From the NCBI GenBank assembly GCA_049601915.1, contig JBMYRB010000002.1, forward strand, positions 124,001 to 188,000: 64,000 nt of DNA, written 5' to 3'. Positions 1 to 9,113 of this stretch are shown here, in pieces. Below the pieces are notes generated by a model. It did not search any database and had not been told where the DNA came from. It saw nothing but the letters and a program-made list of their open reading frames with translations. A program made the translations under genes and the position numbers. How positions within the stretch are numbered: position 1 is the stretch's first letter; each line of letters starts with the position of its first letter. The stretch comes from UBA8079 sp049601915. Its GTDB lineage: Bacteria > Pseudomonadota > Alphaproteobacteria > UBA6615.

Positions 1-21
1 ACCAATTGCGAGGGTGCGGGC

Positions 22-753
22 GTGAGCACCAAGGCCCCGCGGCAGGATGCGCCGGAACCGGTCGAGCTGAGCGAAGACCGGGTCGTGGAGTTTCTGAAAA
101 CCAACCCCGATTTTCTCAAGCGCCGCCCCGAGCTGCTGTCGGTTCTCGAAGCACCTGAGCGCGCGTTCGCCGATGTTGACCCGGCGGGTGGCGAGGTTGT
201 CGATTTACAGGATGCCATGCTCGCACGTGTGCGTGCGGACCTCGGCAAACAACGTGCTCAGTGTACCGATCTTATCGATGCCGGCCGCTCGAACCTGCAA
301 AGCCAGAACCGGGTTCATGCCGCCGTCGTCGCGCTTCTTAAGGCGCGTTCGCTCGATCATCTGATTGAAATTCTTACGATCGACCTGGTCGGTCTTTTGC
401 ACGTCGATGCAGCCGCGCTGTGTCTCGAGGGCGGCACGGTTGCGCCGGGCAACAATCAGGGTGTGCGCGTTGTTCCCGTGGGCACCATCGAGCGTCTTAT
501 TGATATCTCGCGTGCGGTAACCCTTCGTGAAGACATAGAGGGTGATCGTAGGCTCTATGGCGAGGCGGCAGGTCTCGTGCGGTCTGAGGTGTTGTTGCGC
601 CTGACCGTGCGCGAGGATGCGCCGGTCGCGCTATTGGCACTCGGCAGCCGGGACCCGCAACGCTTTCACGAAGGCCAGGGGTCCGAACTTCTGGTGTTCC
701 TGGCGGCAATCATGGAGCACAGCATCCGCACATGGCTCGACCTGCCGCGCTGA
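22..753 (+). CDS. DUF484 family protein
   Basis: 243 aa, cytoplasmic. The N-terminus (residues about 21-42) carries the family pattern of a short helix with FLKTNPDFL followed by RRPELL. The rest looks like a GAF-type sensory fold (about 90-240). Starts at GTG after a GAGGGTG ribosome site. Overlaps the start of xerC by 22 bases, so the two are translationally coupled; DUF484 beside xerC is a recurrent proteobacterial arrangement. The molecular function of DUF484 is not established, and no catalytic motif is visible. The family assignment is confident from the N-terminal motif plus the neighbour. Confidence 0.85.
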   Translation: MSTKAPRQDAPEPVELSEDRVVEFLKTNPDFLKRRPELLSVLEAPERAFADVDPAGGEVVDLQDAMLARVRADLGKQRAQCTDLIDAGRSNLQSQNRVHAAVVALLKARSLDHLIEILTIDLVGLLHVDAAALCLEGGTVAPGNNQGVRVVPVGTIERLIDISRAVTLREDIEGDRRLYGEAAGLVRSEVLLRLTVREDAPVALLALGSRDPQRFHEGQGSELLVFLAAIMEHSIRTWLDLPR

Positions 754-1703
754 AAAAGTTCGATTTCTCATCAGTGCCGGCCGCCCGTGACCTGAGCGGT
801 GCGCTGGAACGTTGGCAGAACCTGCTTCTCACCGAACGTCGTGCATCTGAACACACGATATCGGCCTATCTCCGCGATGTAAGCGCGTTCCTGGAGTTTC
901 TGTCCGAACATTTCGGTGGAACGATTTCACTCGCGATCCTTTTTGCCCTCAAGCAGGGCGACTTCCGCGCCTGGCTGGCGATGCGCAGCACGTCCGGATA
1001 CGCCCGAAGTTCGACCGCCCGCGCGCTTTCATCCGTGCGCATGCTGTTCCGGTATCTTGACCGGGAAGGGTTTGGTCACAACCCGGCCATAGGTGCGGTG
1101 CGCGGCCCCCGGTTGTCCCGCGCCGTTCCCAAGGCGTTGAGTCGCCCTGAAACGGAAGATCTGCTGCAGGCCCTGGGTCAGGGGGAGGCGGGGCCGGCTT
1201 GGATCACGGCGCGCGATATCGCGGTCATCCTGTTGCTCTACGGTTGCGGGCTGCGGATCTCCGAAGCACTGGAACTCAACAAGAAAGACATGCCCCGGGA
1301 CGGCAGCCTTACGGTGGTCGGCAAGGGAGGGAAGACGAGGATGGTGCCTGTTTTGCCGGCCGTCAGCGAGGCACTCGACGTCTATCTGTCGACCTGTCCG
1401 TATCGGTTAACGCCGAACGGTCCGCTGTTTGTAGGGGTCAGGGGTGGCCGACTAAGCCCGCGGGTGGTGCAAAAGCGGGTGCAGACCCTGCGTCTCGCCC
1501 TGAGGTTGCCACGCGAGACCACCCCGCATGCGTTGCGCCACTCCTTCGCGACGCATCTGCTGTCTGCCGGCGGTGATTTGCGGGCCATCCAGGAGCTGCT
1601 CGGCCACGAATCCTTATCGACCACCCAGCGCTATACCGACGTCGATAGAGCACGCCTGCTTGATGTCTACAGCAAGGCGCATCCCCGGGCGCAGAAAAGC
1701 TAG
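732..1703 (+). CDS. xerC: Tyrosine recombinase XerC
   Basis: 323 aa site-specific recombinase that with XerD resolves chromosome dimers at dif during division. An N-terminal SAM-like core-binding domain (about 24-115) is followed by the catalytic domain (about 135-315). All catalytic residues are visible: R175 in GCGLRISEAL, K198, H266 and R269 in HALRHSF, H292 in LLGHES, and the nucleophile Y301 in TTQRYTDVD. Length is near the family norm of about 300. It overlaps the DUF484 gene, and its TAG stop overlaps, in CTAG, the stop of a gene remnant on the other strand. XerD is the alternative name, but the DUF484 neighbour favours XerC. Confidence 0.9.
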   Translation: MARPAALKKFDFSSVPAARDLSGALERWQNLLLTERRASEHTISAYLRDVSAFLEFLSEHFGGTISLAILFALKQGDFRAWLAMRSTSGYARSSTARALSSVRMLFRYLDREGFGHNPAIGAVRGPRLSRAVPKALSRPETEDLLQALGQGEAGPAWITARDIAVILLLYGCGLRISEALELNKKDMPRDGSLTVVGKGGKTRMVPVLPAVSEALDVYLSTCPYRLTPNGPLFVGVRGGRLSPRVVQKRVQTLRLALRLPRETTPHALRHSFATHLLSAGGDLRAIQELLGHESLSTTQRYTDVDRARLLDVYSKAHPRAQKS

Positions 1704-1903
1704 TCGCGGAAACACACCACGTCATACTCCAGTATCCGGCCATAGTGGCGGCTCCAGTGGCCAGGGATCACGAGATGTGGCCGCAGTCCCTGCGCGGCGA
1801 GCTCGGCGAGCAGGGGAAGATGGTCGGGCTGTCCGTCATAGATCGACTGGATGGAAAGTTCGAGCTGTATCCCCGAGACGCGCTCCCACGAAGCGCCGAT
1901 GCC
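1700..1903 (-). pseudogene. C-terminal remnant of FkbM-family methyltransferase
   Basis: Only about the last 65 residues of an FkbM-type SAM-dependent methyltransferase are present: a segment with GIQLELSIQSIYDGQ, then about 40 residues ending in RILEYDVVCFRD. In the family this is the final strand-helix-strand after the Rossmann core. The SAM-binding part is missing. The reading frame continues upstream to an ATG at 1978, but residues upstream of about 1903 no longer resemble the family and run antisense to a receiver-domain fragment. The stop shares CTAG with the xerC stop. I read this as a deletion remnant; an expressed mini-protein cannot be excluded. Confidence 0.65.
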
Positions 1904-1916
1904 GACGGGCAGCGGG

Positions 1917-2177
1917 CACAGCGCTTTGGCCCTCCATTCAAGAGACCCCGCCGACATGATCGTGACCGATTTGCGCATGCCGGACGGTTATGGGGTGGAG
2001 TTGATTCATGCCATTCGGTCCAGCGACACGAAACTGCCGATCATCGTCGTGACGGGCCAGGTTCTGCGTGAAGCAGAGGCAGAGGCCCTTGATGCGGGCG
2101 CAACGGTGCTGCTGCGTAAGCCACCCGATCTGAACGAACTTGCTGCCGCCTTCAGCGCCAACTTGAAGACCGGCTGA
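1917..2177 (+). pseudogene. C-terminal remnant of response-regulator receiver domain
   Basis: About 86 residues matching the second two-thirds of a CheY-like receiver: the phospho-acceptor strand MIVTDLRMP, then the Thr strand LPIIVVTG, then the conserved Lys-Pro as LLRKPPDL and the final helix LNELAAAF. The first strand with the acidic pair and the first helix are absent. The only in-frame ATG upstream (1851) lies in sequence antisense to the FkbM remnant. The 5' ends of the two fragments abut at about 1903-1917, as expected if one deletion removed the heads of two divergent genes. Confidence 0.6.
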
Positions 2178-2196
2178 CACCTGTCCACACGCAAGT

Positions 2197-3609
2197 CTAG
2201 ATGTGAATGGTGCGCCCGCCGACGGCGAGCGCGGCTTCCTTGACCGCTTCGGCTAGGGTCGGGTGACCATGGCAGGTGCGCGCGATGTCCTCGGCCGATG
2301 CACCGAACTCCATACCCACGACGATCTCGTGAATCAGGGTACCGGCATCCGGTCCGATGATGTGGGCACCGAGAACACGATCGGTGTTGGCGTCTGCGAG
2401 GATTTTCACGAATCCGTCTGTTTCGTTGGCGGCGCGTGCCCGGCCGTTGGCGGAAAAGGGGAAAGTGCCGCTGGTGTACTCGACCCCGGCCTCCTTGAGT
2501 TGTTCTTCGGTCTTGCCGACCGCCGCGACCTCCGGCCAAGTGTAGACGATCCCCGGGATGGTGTCGTAATTCACATGTCCTGTCTCGCCGGCGATAATTT
2601 CGGCTGCCGCCACGCCTTCATCTTCGGCTTTGTGCGCCAGCATCGGGCCCGGCACGCAGTCGCCGATGGCGAATATGCCCGCCACATTGGTCTGAAAATG
2701 GGCGTCGATCTCGATGAATCCGCGGTCGTCGGTTTTGACGCCGGCACCGTTCAGGCCGAGACCGTCCGTGTAGGGCCGACGGCCGATCGCGACCAGCACC
2801 GTATCGCATTCGACAATCTCGCTCTCGCCACCCGCGGCGGGTTCGACCGAGAGCTTGATCTTGGTCTTCAGGGTTTTGGCACCCGTCACCTTGGTGCCGA
2901 GCTTGAAGGTCATGCCTTGTTTCTTGAGGGTTCGCTGGAAGGTCTTGGCGACCTCGCCATCCATACCGGGCGTGATCCGGTCAAGGAATTCGACCACCGT
3001 TACATTGGCGCCCAGACGGGCCCAGACGGAGCCCATCTCGAGGCCGATGTAACCGCCGCCGATAACCACCAGATGCTTGGGGACGCTCTCGAGTTCGAGT
3101 GCACCTGTCGAAGTGACGATGCGTTTTTCATCGGCGTCCACGCCGGGCAGGGGCATGGACTCGGAGCCTGTTGCGATCAGGACATACTTTGTTTTGAGGG
3201 TTTGTGGCGCGCCGTCATCCGGTGTCACCACAACTTCCTGCGCGTTTTTGATTTCGGCAGTGCCGAACACGGAGGTCACCTTGTTCTTCTTGAACAGGAA
3301 CTCGATGCCCTGGGTGTTGTCGTCCACGACCTTGGTCTTGTGCGCCATCATCGCGTCGAGGTCGAACGAAACCTTGCCAACCTTGATGCCGTGCGCCCCC
3401 AGCCCGTGCTGTGTGTGGGTGTAGTGCTCGGATGATTGCAGCAGGGCTTTCGAGGGAATGCAGCCAATGTTGAGGCAGGTGCCACCCAACGTCGCGCGTT
3501 TCTCCACGCAAGCGACATTGAGGCCGAGTTGCGCGGCGCGGATGGCGGCCACATAGCCGCCGGGGCCGGCACCGATTACGACCAGTTCGAAACTCTGTTC
3601 GTCAGCCAT
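2197..3609 (-). CDS. lpdA: Dihydrolipoyl dehydrogenase (E3)
   Basis: 470 aa FAD enzyme that reoxidises lipoyl groups of the 2-oxoglutarate dehydrogenase complex with NAD+. The N-terminal FAD motif is VVIGAGPGGYVAA (10-22). The redox disulfide is C45/C50 in GGTCLNIGC. A second Rossmann motif VVIGGGYIGLEMG binds NAD. FAD-contact IFAIGDC and the C-terminal catalytic HPT (H449) are present. Length is normal. It lies 6 bases after sucB, so it is the E3 made with this complex, though it may also serve pyruvate dehydrogenase. Confidence 0.96.
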   Translation of the reverse strand: MADEQSFELVVIGAGPGGYVAAIRAAQLGLNVACVEKRATLGGTCLNIGCIPSKALLQSSEHYTHTQHGLGAHGIKVGKVSFDLDAMMAHKTKVVDDNTQGIEFLFKKNKVTSVFGTAEIKNAQEVVVTPDDGAPQTLKTKYVLIATGSESMPLPGVDADEKRIVTSTGALELESVPKHLVVIGGGYIGLEMGSVWARLGANVTVVEFLDRITPGMDGEVAKTFQRTLKKQGMTFKLGTKVTGAKTLKTKIKLSVEPAAGGESEIVECDTVLVAIGRRPYTDGLGLNGAGVKTDDRGFIEIDAHFQTNVAGIFAIGDCVPGPMLAHKAEDEGVAAAEIIAGETGHVNYDTIPGIVYTWPEVAAVGKTEEQLKEAGVEYTSGTFPFSANGRARAANETDGFVKILADANTDRVLGAHIIGPDAGTLIHEIVVGMEFGASAEDIARTCHGHPTLAEAVKEAALAVGGRTIHI

Positions 3610-3615
3610 ATCGTT

Positions 3616-5196
3616 CTACACCTCGATCAGGAGACGTTCCGGATCCTCGATCGCCTGTTTGATCCGGACCAGGAAGGTCACCGCTTCGCGGCCATCGATG
3701 ATCCGATGGTCGTAACTCAGGGCCAGGTACATCATCGGCCGGATGACGATTTCGCCGTCGACGACGACCGGCCGCTTGACGATGTTGTGCATGCCCAGGA
3801 TGCCCGACTGCGGCGGGTTCAGGATCGGCGTCGACAGCATCGAGCCGAAGATGCCGCCATTTGTGATCGTGAAGGTGCCGCCGGTGAGCTCCTTCATGGA
3901 GAGCTTGCCGTCACGCGCGCGCTGGCTGAAGTCGGCAATCTGGCTTTCGATGCCGGCGAAGCTTTGCTGGTCGGCGTCGCGCAGCACGGGGACGACCAGC
4001 CCCTGTTCGCCGCCGACGGCGATCCCGATATCGTAGTAGTTCCGGTAGACGATCTCGTCGCCGTGGATCTCGGCATTGACCGACGGCAGCTCCTTCAGCG
4101 CGTTGATCGCGGCCTTTACGAAGATGCTCATGAAGCCCAGTTTCACGCCGTGCTTCTTCTCGAAATCATCGCGGTAGCGCGCGCGCAGGTCCATCACCCC
4201 TTGCATGTCCACCTCGTTGAAGGTGGTCAGCATGGCCGCGGTGTTCTGGGCCTGTTTCAGGCGACTGGCAACGGTCTGGCGCAACTTGGTCATGCGCACG
4301 CGTTCCTCGCCGCGTGGGTCTTCAGCGCGTTCCGGCAGGTCGCCGGCCGAAACAAAGGCCGCCGTCGTGGGTGCGGGGGCGGCTGTCGGGGTCGCGCCGC
4401 CGGAAGCACGCGTGTCGAGGTAGCGCATCACGTCACCCTTGGTGATGCGTCCGTCGCGGCCCGTCACCGGTATGGCCGACGGGTTGAGGCCGGTCTCGTC
4501 GACTAATTTCTGCACCGCCGGTGAGAGCGGATGGTCCGTGTTTACGCTGGCGGTCGGCGCTTCGGCCGGTGCGGAAGATGCGGTGTCCGTCTCGGGGGCG
4601 GCTGCGGCCGGGGCGTCGCCTGTCGTAATGCGCCCCACGATGGTGCCCACTTCCACGTCGACGCCTTCATCGGCGATGATTTCGATCAGGGTGCCGGCTC
4701 CGGGGGCCGGCAGTTCCGTCGTCACCTTGTCGGTTTCGATCTCGACCAGCGGTTCGTCGGCGGCGAAGCTCTCGCCGACCTGCTTGAGCCAGCGCCCCAC
4801 CGTGCCTTCGGTCACGGATTCGCCCAGTTCGGGCACCGTCACATCCATGGTCTCGCCGCCGGCAGCCGTAGCGGCGTTCGTCGGTGCAGGCTTTTCCTCG
4901 GCGGGTGAAGCCTCCGCGGCAGGGGATGCTGCCGCAGCAAGCGTGGCGGTCGCTGTTGCGTTTTCATCGATGGCGCCGATTACCGTGCCGACCTCGACAT
5001 CCACGCCTTCGTCGGCACCGATCGCGGTAAGGACGCCGGCGCCTGGCGCGGGCACTTCCACCGTGACCTTGTCGGTCTCGATCTCGACCAGGGGTTCGTC
5101 GGCGGCGACGGCCTCGCCCACGGCCTTGAACCAGCGCGCGATGGTGCCCTCGGTCACGGACTCGCCCATATCGGGCACTTTGATTTCGATGGTCAT
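3616..5196 (-). CDS. sucB: 2-oxoglutarate dehydrogenase E2, with two lipoyl domains
   Basis: 526 aa dihydrolipoyl succinyltransferase. Domain order: lipoyl domain 1 (1-76, lipoyl K43 in EIETDKV), Ala/Pro linker, lipoyl domain 2 (116-190, K157 in EIETDKV), linker, E3-binding domain (about 222-260), linker, and the catalytic domain (about 295-526) with the active-site motif DHRIIDG (H497, D501). Position between sucA and lpd and the HRIIDG catalytic core indicate a succinyltransferase. The usual E2o has a single lipoyl domain and about 400-420 aa; here the domain is duplicated. The frame is open further upstream, but that extension would enter the end of sucA, and the ATG at 5196 opens directly into MTIEIKVPDMGES. 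Confidence 0.95.
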   Translation of the reverse strand: MTIEIKVPDMGESVTEGTIARWFKAVGEAVAADEPLVEIETDKVTVEVPAPGAGVLTAIGADEGVDVEVGTVIGAIDENATATATLAAAASPAAEASPAEEKPAPTNAATAAGGETMDVTVPELGESVTEGTVGRWLKQVGESFAADEPLVEIETDKVTTELPAPGAGTLIEIIADEGVDVEVGTIVGRITTGDAPAAAAPETDTASSAPAEAPTASVNTDHPLSPAVQKLVDETGLNPSAIPVTGRDGRITKGDVMRYLDTRASGGATPTAAPAPTTAAFVSAGDLPERAEDPRGEERVRMTKLRQTVASRLKQAQNTAAMLTTFNEVDMQGVMDLRARYRDDFEKKHGVKLGFMSIFVKAAINALKELPSVNAEIHGDEIVYRNYYDIGIAVGGEQGLVVPVLRDADQQSFAGIESQIADFSQRARDGKLSMKELTGGTFTITNGGIFGSMLSTPILNPPQSGILGMHNIVKRPVVVDGEIVIRPMMYLALSYDHRIIDGREAVTFLVRIKQAIEDPERLLIEV

Positions 5197-5224
5197 TTCT
5201 AAATCCCCGTTGTGGTCGCCCGGC

Positions 5225-8155
5225 TCAGATCGTGAGCGCTTCGTCGACCAATTTGTCCTGTTCGCGCCGGTGGCGTGCGGCGCTTCCTGTGGCAGGTGAT
5301 GCCGATTCCACGCGCCCGACATAACGCGGACGGGTCTGATTGGCGCCGATCTTCTCGAGGACGGCCTCAAGTCGGCGATCGACGAATGTCCAGCCGCCCA
5401 TGTTTTCGGGTTCTTCCTGGCACCAGACGATCTCGGCATGTTTGAAGCGTGAAAGCTCCTCGATCAGCGCCTTGCGCGGAAAGGGGTAGAGCTGTTCGAG
5501 GCGCAGGAAGAAGACATCGGTGACGCCGCGTTTCGCACGCTCTTCATACAGGTCGTAATAGACCTTGCCCGAACAGAGCACGACCCGTTTCACATCCTTG
5601 TCGTCGCATAGTTTTTCGTTGTCATAGAGGACGCGGTGGAAGCTGGTGCCGGGCCCGAAATCCTCGAGTGTCGAGACACAGAGCTTGTGTCGGAGGAGTG
5701 ATTTCGGAGTCATTACGATCAGCGGCTTGCGGAAGTTGCGTCGCATCTGTCGGCGCAACGCGTGGTAATAGTTCGCCGGTGTCGTGATGTTGCAGACTTG
5801 CATGTTGTCGTCGCCACACAGCTGCAGATAACGCTCCATCCGGGCCGACGAATGTTCCGGACCCTGACCCTCGAATCCGTGCGGCAGGAGCAGGACTAGT
5901 CCGGACATGCGCAGCCACTTGGACTCACCCGAGGCAATGAACTGATCGATGATCACCTGGGCACCGTTGGCGAAGTCGCCGAACTGCGCTTCCCAGAGCA
6001 CGAGCGCGTGGGGTTCGGCCTGGCTGTAGCCATATTCGAATCCGAGAACGCCGAACTCCGAGAGCGGACTGTTGATCACCTCGATCGGGGCCTGGCCGTA
6101 ACGGATATTCGCCAGCGGCAGGTACTTTTCTTCATGCGTCTGGTCGACCAGGACCGCGTGACGTTGCGAGAAGGTGCCGCGGCCCACATCTTCGCCGGAC
6201 AGCCGGACGGGTGTGGATTCACAGAGCAGCGTGCCGAACGCCAGGGCTTCGCCGGTCGCCCAGTCGACGCCCTCGCCGGTTTCGATCATCTTGCGTTTGT
6301 TCTTGAGCTGCCGAAGGATCTTCGAATTCATCTCGAGGCCCTGCGGGGGCTCCGAAATGGCGTGCCCGACCTCATTCAGGAGGTCATTGTCCACGGCGGT
6401 TTCACCGCGCCGCTCATCGCCTTCCGCCATGCCCAGATCGGCCCAGCGGCCCTCGAGCCAGTCGGCCTTGTTCGGTTTGTAGCTCTGGGCGGCCTCGAAT
6501 TCCTGCTCCAGATGAGCTTGGAATTCCTCGACCATGCGGTCGCCGCCGCCGGACTCGATAACCCCCTCGGCCTCGAGCTGTTCGGCGTAGAGCGCCCGCG
6601 TCGTCGGCTGCTCGGATATGGATTTGTACATCCGGGGCTGGGTGAAGGCCGGCTCGTCGGACTCGTTATGTCCCGCGCGGCGATAGCCCCACAGATCCAT
6701 GACCACGTCGGCCTTGAAACGGTAGCGATACTCGGTCGCGATTCGGGCCACATGGACCGCCGATTCCGGATCGTCGCCATTCACGTGGAAGATCGGCGAC
6801 TGGATCATCTTCGCGACGTCGGAGGAGTAGGGGGAGGAACGCGCCGCCGTCGGATTGGTCGTGAACCCGATCTGGTTGTTGACGATCAGATGGAAGGTGC
6901 CGCCGGTGCGGTAGCCACGCAGCTGGGACAAGTCGAGGGTTTCGGCCACGAGACCCTGGCCGGCAAAGGCCGCGTCGCCATGCATCAGCAGGCCCATGAC
7001 CTTGTCGCGCTCGGTATCGCTGCGCAGCTGCTGCTTGGCTCGAACCTTTCCCAGGACGACGGTGTTGACCGCCTCCAGGTGGCTGGGGTTCGGCGTCAGG
7101 GAGAGATGCACATTGTTGCCGTCGAAGGAGCGGTCCGACGAGGTGCCGAGATGGTATTTCACATCGCCGGAACCCATGACATCGTCCGGGTTGGGCGAGT
7201 TGCCCTCAAATTCCGAGAACATCGCGCGGAACGGCTTGTCCATGAAGTTGGCCAGCACGTTCAGGCGTCCGCGATGGGGCATGCCGATCACCAGTTCACG
7301 CAGGCCCAACTGGCCGCCGCGTTTGACCAGCTGCTCGAGGGCTGGAATCAGGGTCTCGCCCCCTTCCAGTCCGAACCGTTTGGCACCGGTGTATTTCTTG
7401 TCGAGGAACTGCTCGAAGACTTCCGCGCGTGTCAGGGCGCCGAGGATCGCTTGTTTGCCCTGCTCGGTGAATTCGGTGTGATTGCGGACTCCTTCAATGC
7501 GCTCCTGAATCCAGGCCTTCTCTTCCGGGCCCTGGATGTGCATGAACTCGATGCCGATATTGCCGCAATAGGTCTCCCGCACCACGTCGATAATCTGGCG
7601 CATCGTCGCGGTTTCGAGGCCGAGCACATAGTTAATGAAGATCGGGCGGTCGAGGTCCGAATCTGCGAAACCATAAGTGCGCGGATCGAGTTCCGGGTGG
7701 GCATCGGGTTTCACCAGGCCGAGCGGGTCGAGCCGCGCCTCGAGATGTCCGCGCACACGGTAGGCGCGGATAAGCATCAGGGCACGAATGGAATCGAGAG
7801 TCGCGCGGCGAACCTGGTCGGGTGAGGCCCGCGAATCGCCACCCGCACCATAGGACAGCGGCGCGCCTTTCAGGGGTGCATCATTCGCGGCGGGGGTTGC
7901 ATGGCCGTTGCCCGGCTGCGCGCCATTGGCGCCGTTTCCACGATTTTCGCCGATGACGCGCGCGTCGCGCGGCGCCCAGCTGGCGCCGCGCAGATCTTCC
8001 AGTAGGGCGCGGGCGTCGTCATGCAATGTGGCGAAAAACTCGCCCCATTCGGGATCGACACTATGCGGCTGCTCGAGGTAGTTCGCGTAAAGTTGCGCAA
8101 CGAAGGTTGCGTTGGCGCCATTCAGAAACGAGGAGTGGCCAATATAGCTGTTCAT
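5225..8155 (-). CDS. sucA: 2-oxoglutarate dehydrogenase E1
   Basis: 976 aa thiamine diphosphate enzyme that decarboxylates 2-oxoglutarate and succinylates the E2 lipoyl group. Visible features are the N-terminal peripheral-subunit-binding segment (SFLNGANATFVAQLY) followed by a Gly/Ala/Asn linker, the motif IGMPHRGRLNVLANF, the ThDP/metal site GDAAFAGQGLVAETL with NNQIGFTTNP, and the C-terminal pyrimidine domain ending in a conserved tail. Length is typical (930-990). 28 bases separate its stop from sucB. sucD lies 78 bases upstream, so the gene is probably co-transcribed with sucCD. Confidence 0.96.
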   Translation of the reverse strand: MNSYIGHSSFLNGANATFVAQLYANYLEQPHSVDPEWGEFFATLHDDARALLEDLRGASWAPRDARVIGENRGNGANGAQPGNGHATPAANDAPLKGAPLSYGAGGDSRASPDQVRRATLDSIRALMLIRAYRVRGHLEARLDPLGLVKPDAHPELDPRTYGFADSDLDRPIFINYVLGLETATMRQIIDVVRETYCGNIGIEFMHIQGPEEKAWIQERIEGVRNHTEFTEQGKQAILGALTRAEVFEQFLDKKYTGAKRFGLEGGETLIPALEQLVKRGGQLGLRELVIGMPHRGRLNVLANFMDKPFRAMFSEFEGNSPNPDDVMGSGDVKYHLGTSSDRSFDGNNVHLSLTPNPSHLEAVNTVVLGKVRAKQQLRSDTERDKVMGLLMHGDAAFAGQGLVAETLDLSQLRGYRTGGTFHLIVNNQIGFTTNPTAARSSPYSSDVAKMIQSPIFHVNGDDPESAVHVARIATEYRYRFKADVVMDLWGYRRAGHNESDEPAFTQPRMYKSISEQPTTRALYAEQLEAEGVIESGGGDRMVEEFQAHLEQEFEAAQSYKPNKADWLEGRWADLGMAEGDERRGETAVDNDLLNEVGHAISEPPQGLEMNSKILRQLKNKRKMIETGEGVDWATGEALAFGTLLCESTPVRLSGEDVGRGTFSQRHAVLVDQTHEEKYLPLANIRYGQAPIEVINSPLSEFGVLGFEYGYSQAEPHALVLWEAQFGDFANGAQVIIDQFIASGESKWLRMSGLVLLLPHGFEGQGPEHSSARMERYLQLCGDDNMQVCNITTPANYYHALRRQMRRNFRKPLIVMTPKSLLRHKLCVSTLEDFGPGTSFHRVLYDNEKLCDDKDVKRVVLCSGKVYYDLYEERAKRGVTDVFFLRLEQLYPFPRKALIEELSRFKHAEIVWCQEEPENMGGWTFVDRRLEAVLEKIGANQTRPRYVGRVESASPATGSAARHRREQDKLVDEALTI

Positions 8156-8233
8156 GTCCTAGCCGCGGTACGAGGCTGCGGTCCTTGGTTACAAAGCGTT
8201 GGCGTCCCCCTCACCAACAGATAGGTGACCTAC

Positions 8234-9109
8234 CTAGCCCTTCAATGCCTTCATCATCGTGGTACCGAGCGCCGACGGCGACTCCGCAACCAGAATGCCC
8301 GCAGATTTCATGGCGTCCATTTTTGCATCCGCGGTGCCTTTGCCGCCCGAAATGATGGCACCGGCATGGCCCATGCGCTTTCCGGGAGGCGCCGTGACGC
8401 CGGCGATGAACCCGGCGACCGGCTTTTTGATCTTTGAGGATTTCAGGAAGTCGGCGGCGTCTTCTTCGGCGGAACCACCGATTTCGCCGATCATGATGAT
8501 GCCTTCGGTCTCATCGTCGTCCAGGAACATGTCTAGGCAGTCGATGAAGTTGGTGCCGTTCACGGGGTCGCCACCGATGCCGATGCAGGTGGTCTGGCCG
8601 AGCCCGACAGCGGTCGTCTGTGCGACGGCCTCATAGGTCAGGGTGCCCGAACGCGAGACGATACCGATATTACCGCGCTGATGAATATGGCCGGGCATGA
8701 TGCCGATCTTGCACTCGTCAGGCGTAATGACACCGGGACAGTTCGGGCCGATTAGGCGTGTGTTCGAGCCGGTCAGCGCGCGTTTCACAGCAACCATGTC
8801 GAGGACCGGGATTCCCTCGGTGATGCAGACCACCAGCTCGATTCCGGCGTCGATCGCCTCGAGGATCGCGTCGCCCGCAAACGGCGGCGGCACATAGATG
8901 ACCGACGCGTTCGCACCCGTGGTGCTGACGGCCTCATCCACCGTGTCGAAGACGGGGAGGTCGAGATGAGAGGTGCCACCCTTGCCGGGCGTCACGCCGC
9001 CGACCATCTGGGTGCCATAGGCGATGGCCTGCTCGGAGTGAAAGGTGCCCTGGGCTCCGGTGAAGCCTTGGCAGACGAGTTTGGTTTCTTTGCCGACGAG
9101 TACGGACAT
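8234..9109 (-). CDS. sucD: Succinyl-CoA synthetase alpha subunit
   Basis: 291 aa. Converts succinyl-CoA to succinate with substrate-level phosphorylation, as partner of SucC. CoA-binding Rossmann region at the N-terminus (about 5-100, VLVGKETKLVCQGFTGAQG) and the phosphohistidine loop GHAGAIISGGKG with H248. GPNCPG motif is present. Only 4 bases separate it from sucC, giving the standard SucC-SucD coupling. Length matches the family. Confidence 0.96.
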   Translation of the reverse strand: MSVLVGKETKLVCQGFTGAQGTFHSEQAIAYGTQMVGGVTPGKGGTSHLDLPVFDTVDEAVSTTGANASVIYVPPPFAGDAILEAIDAGIELVVCITEGIPVLDMVAVKRALTGSNTRLIGPNCPGVITPDECKIGIMPGHIHQRGNIGIVSRSGTLTYEAVAQTTAVGLGQTTCIGIGGDPVNGTNFIDCLDMFLDDDETEGIIMIGEIGGSAEEDAADFLKSSKIKKPVAGFIAGVTAPPGKRMGHAGAIISGGKGTADAKMDAMKSAGILVAESPSALGTTMMKALKG

Positions 9110-9113
9110 GGCG

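Noticed and set aside
3436..4506. 356-codon open frame antisense to sucB and lpd
   Set aside because: Low-complexity product opposite two firmly identified genes.
5197..5439. N-terminal extension of SucB to an upstream ATG
   Set aside because: It would overlap the last 215 bases of sucA, and the added residues do not resemble E2 proteins.
6008..7825. 605-codon open frame antisense to sucA
   Set aside because: It is the shadow of a high-GC gene with a strongly conserved product; no family resemblance and His/Gln/Asp-rich composition.
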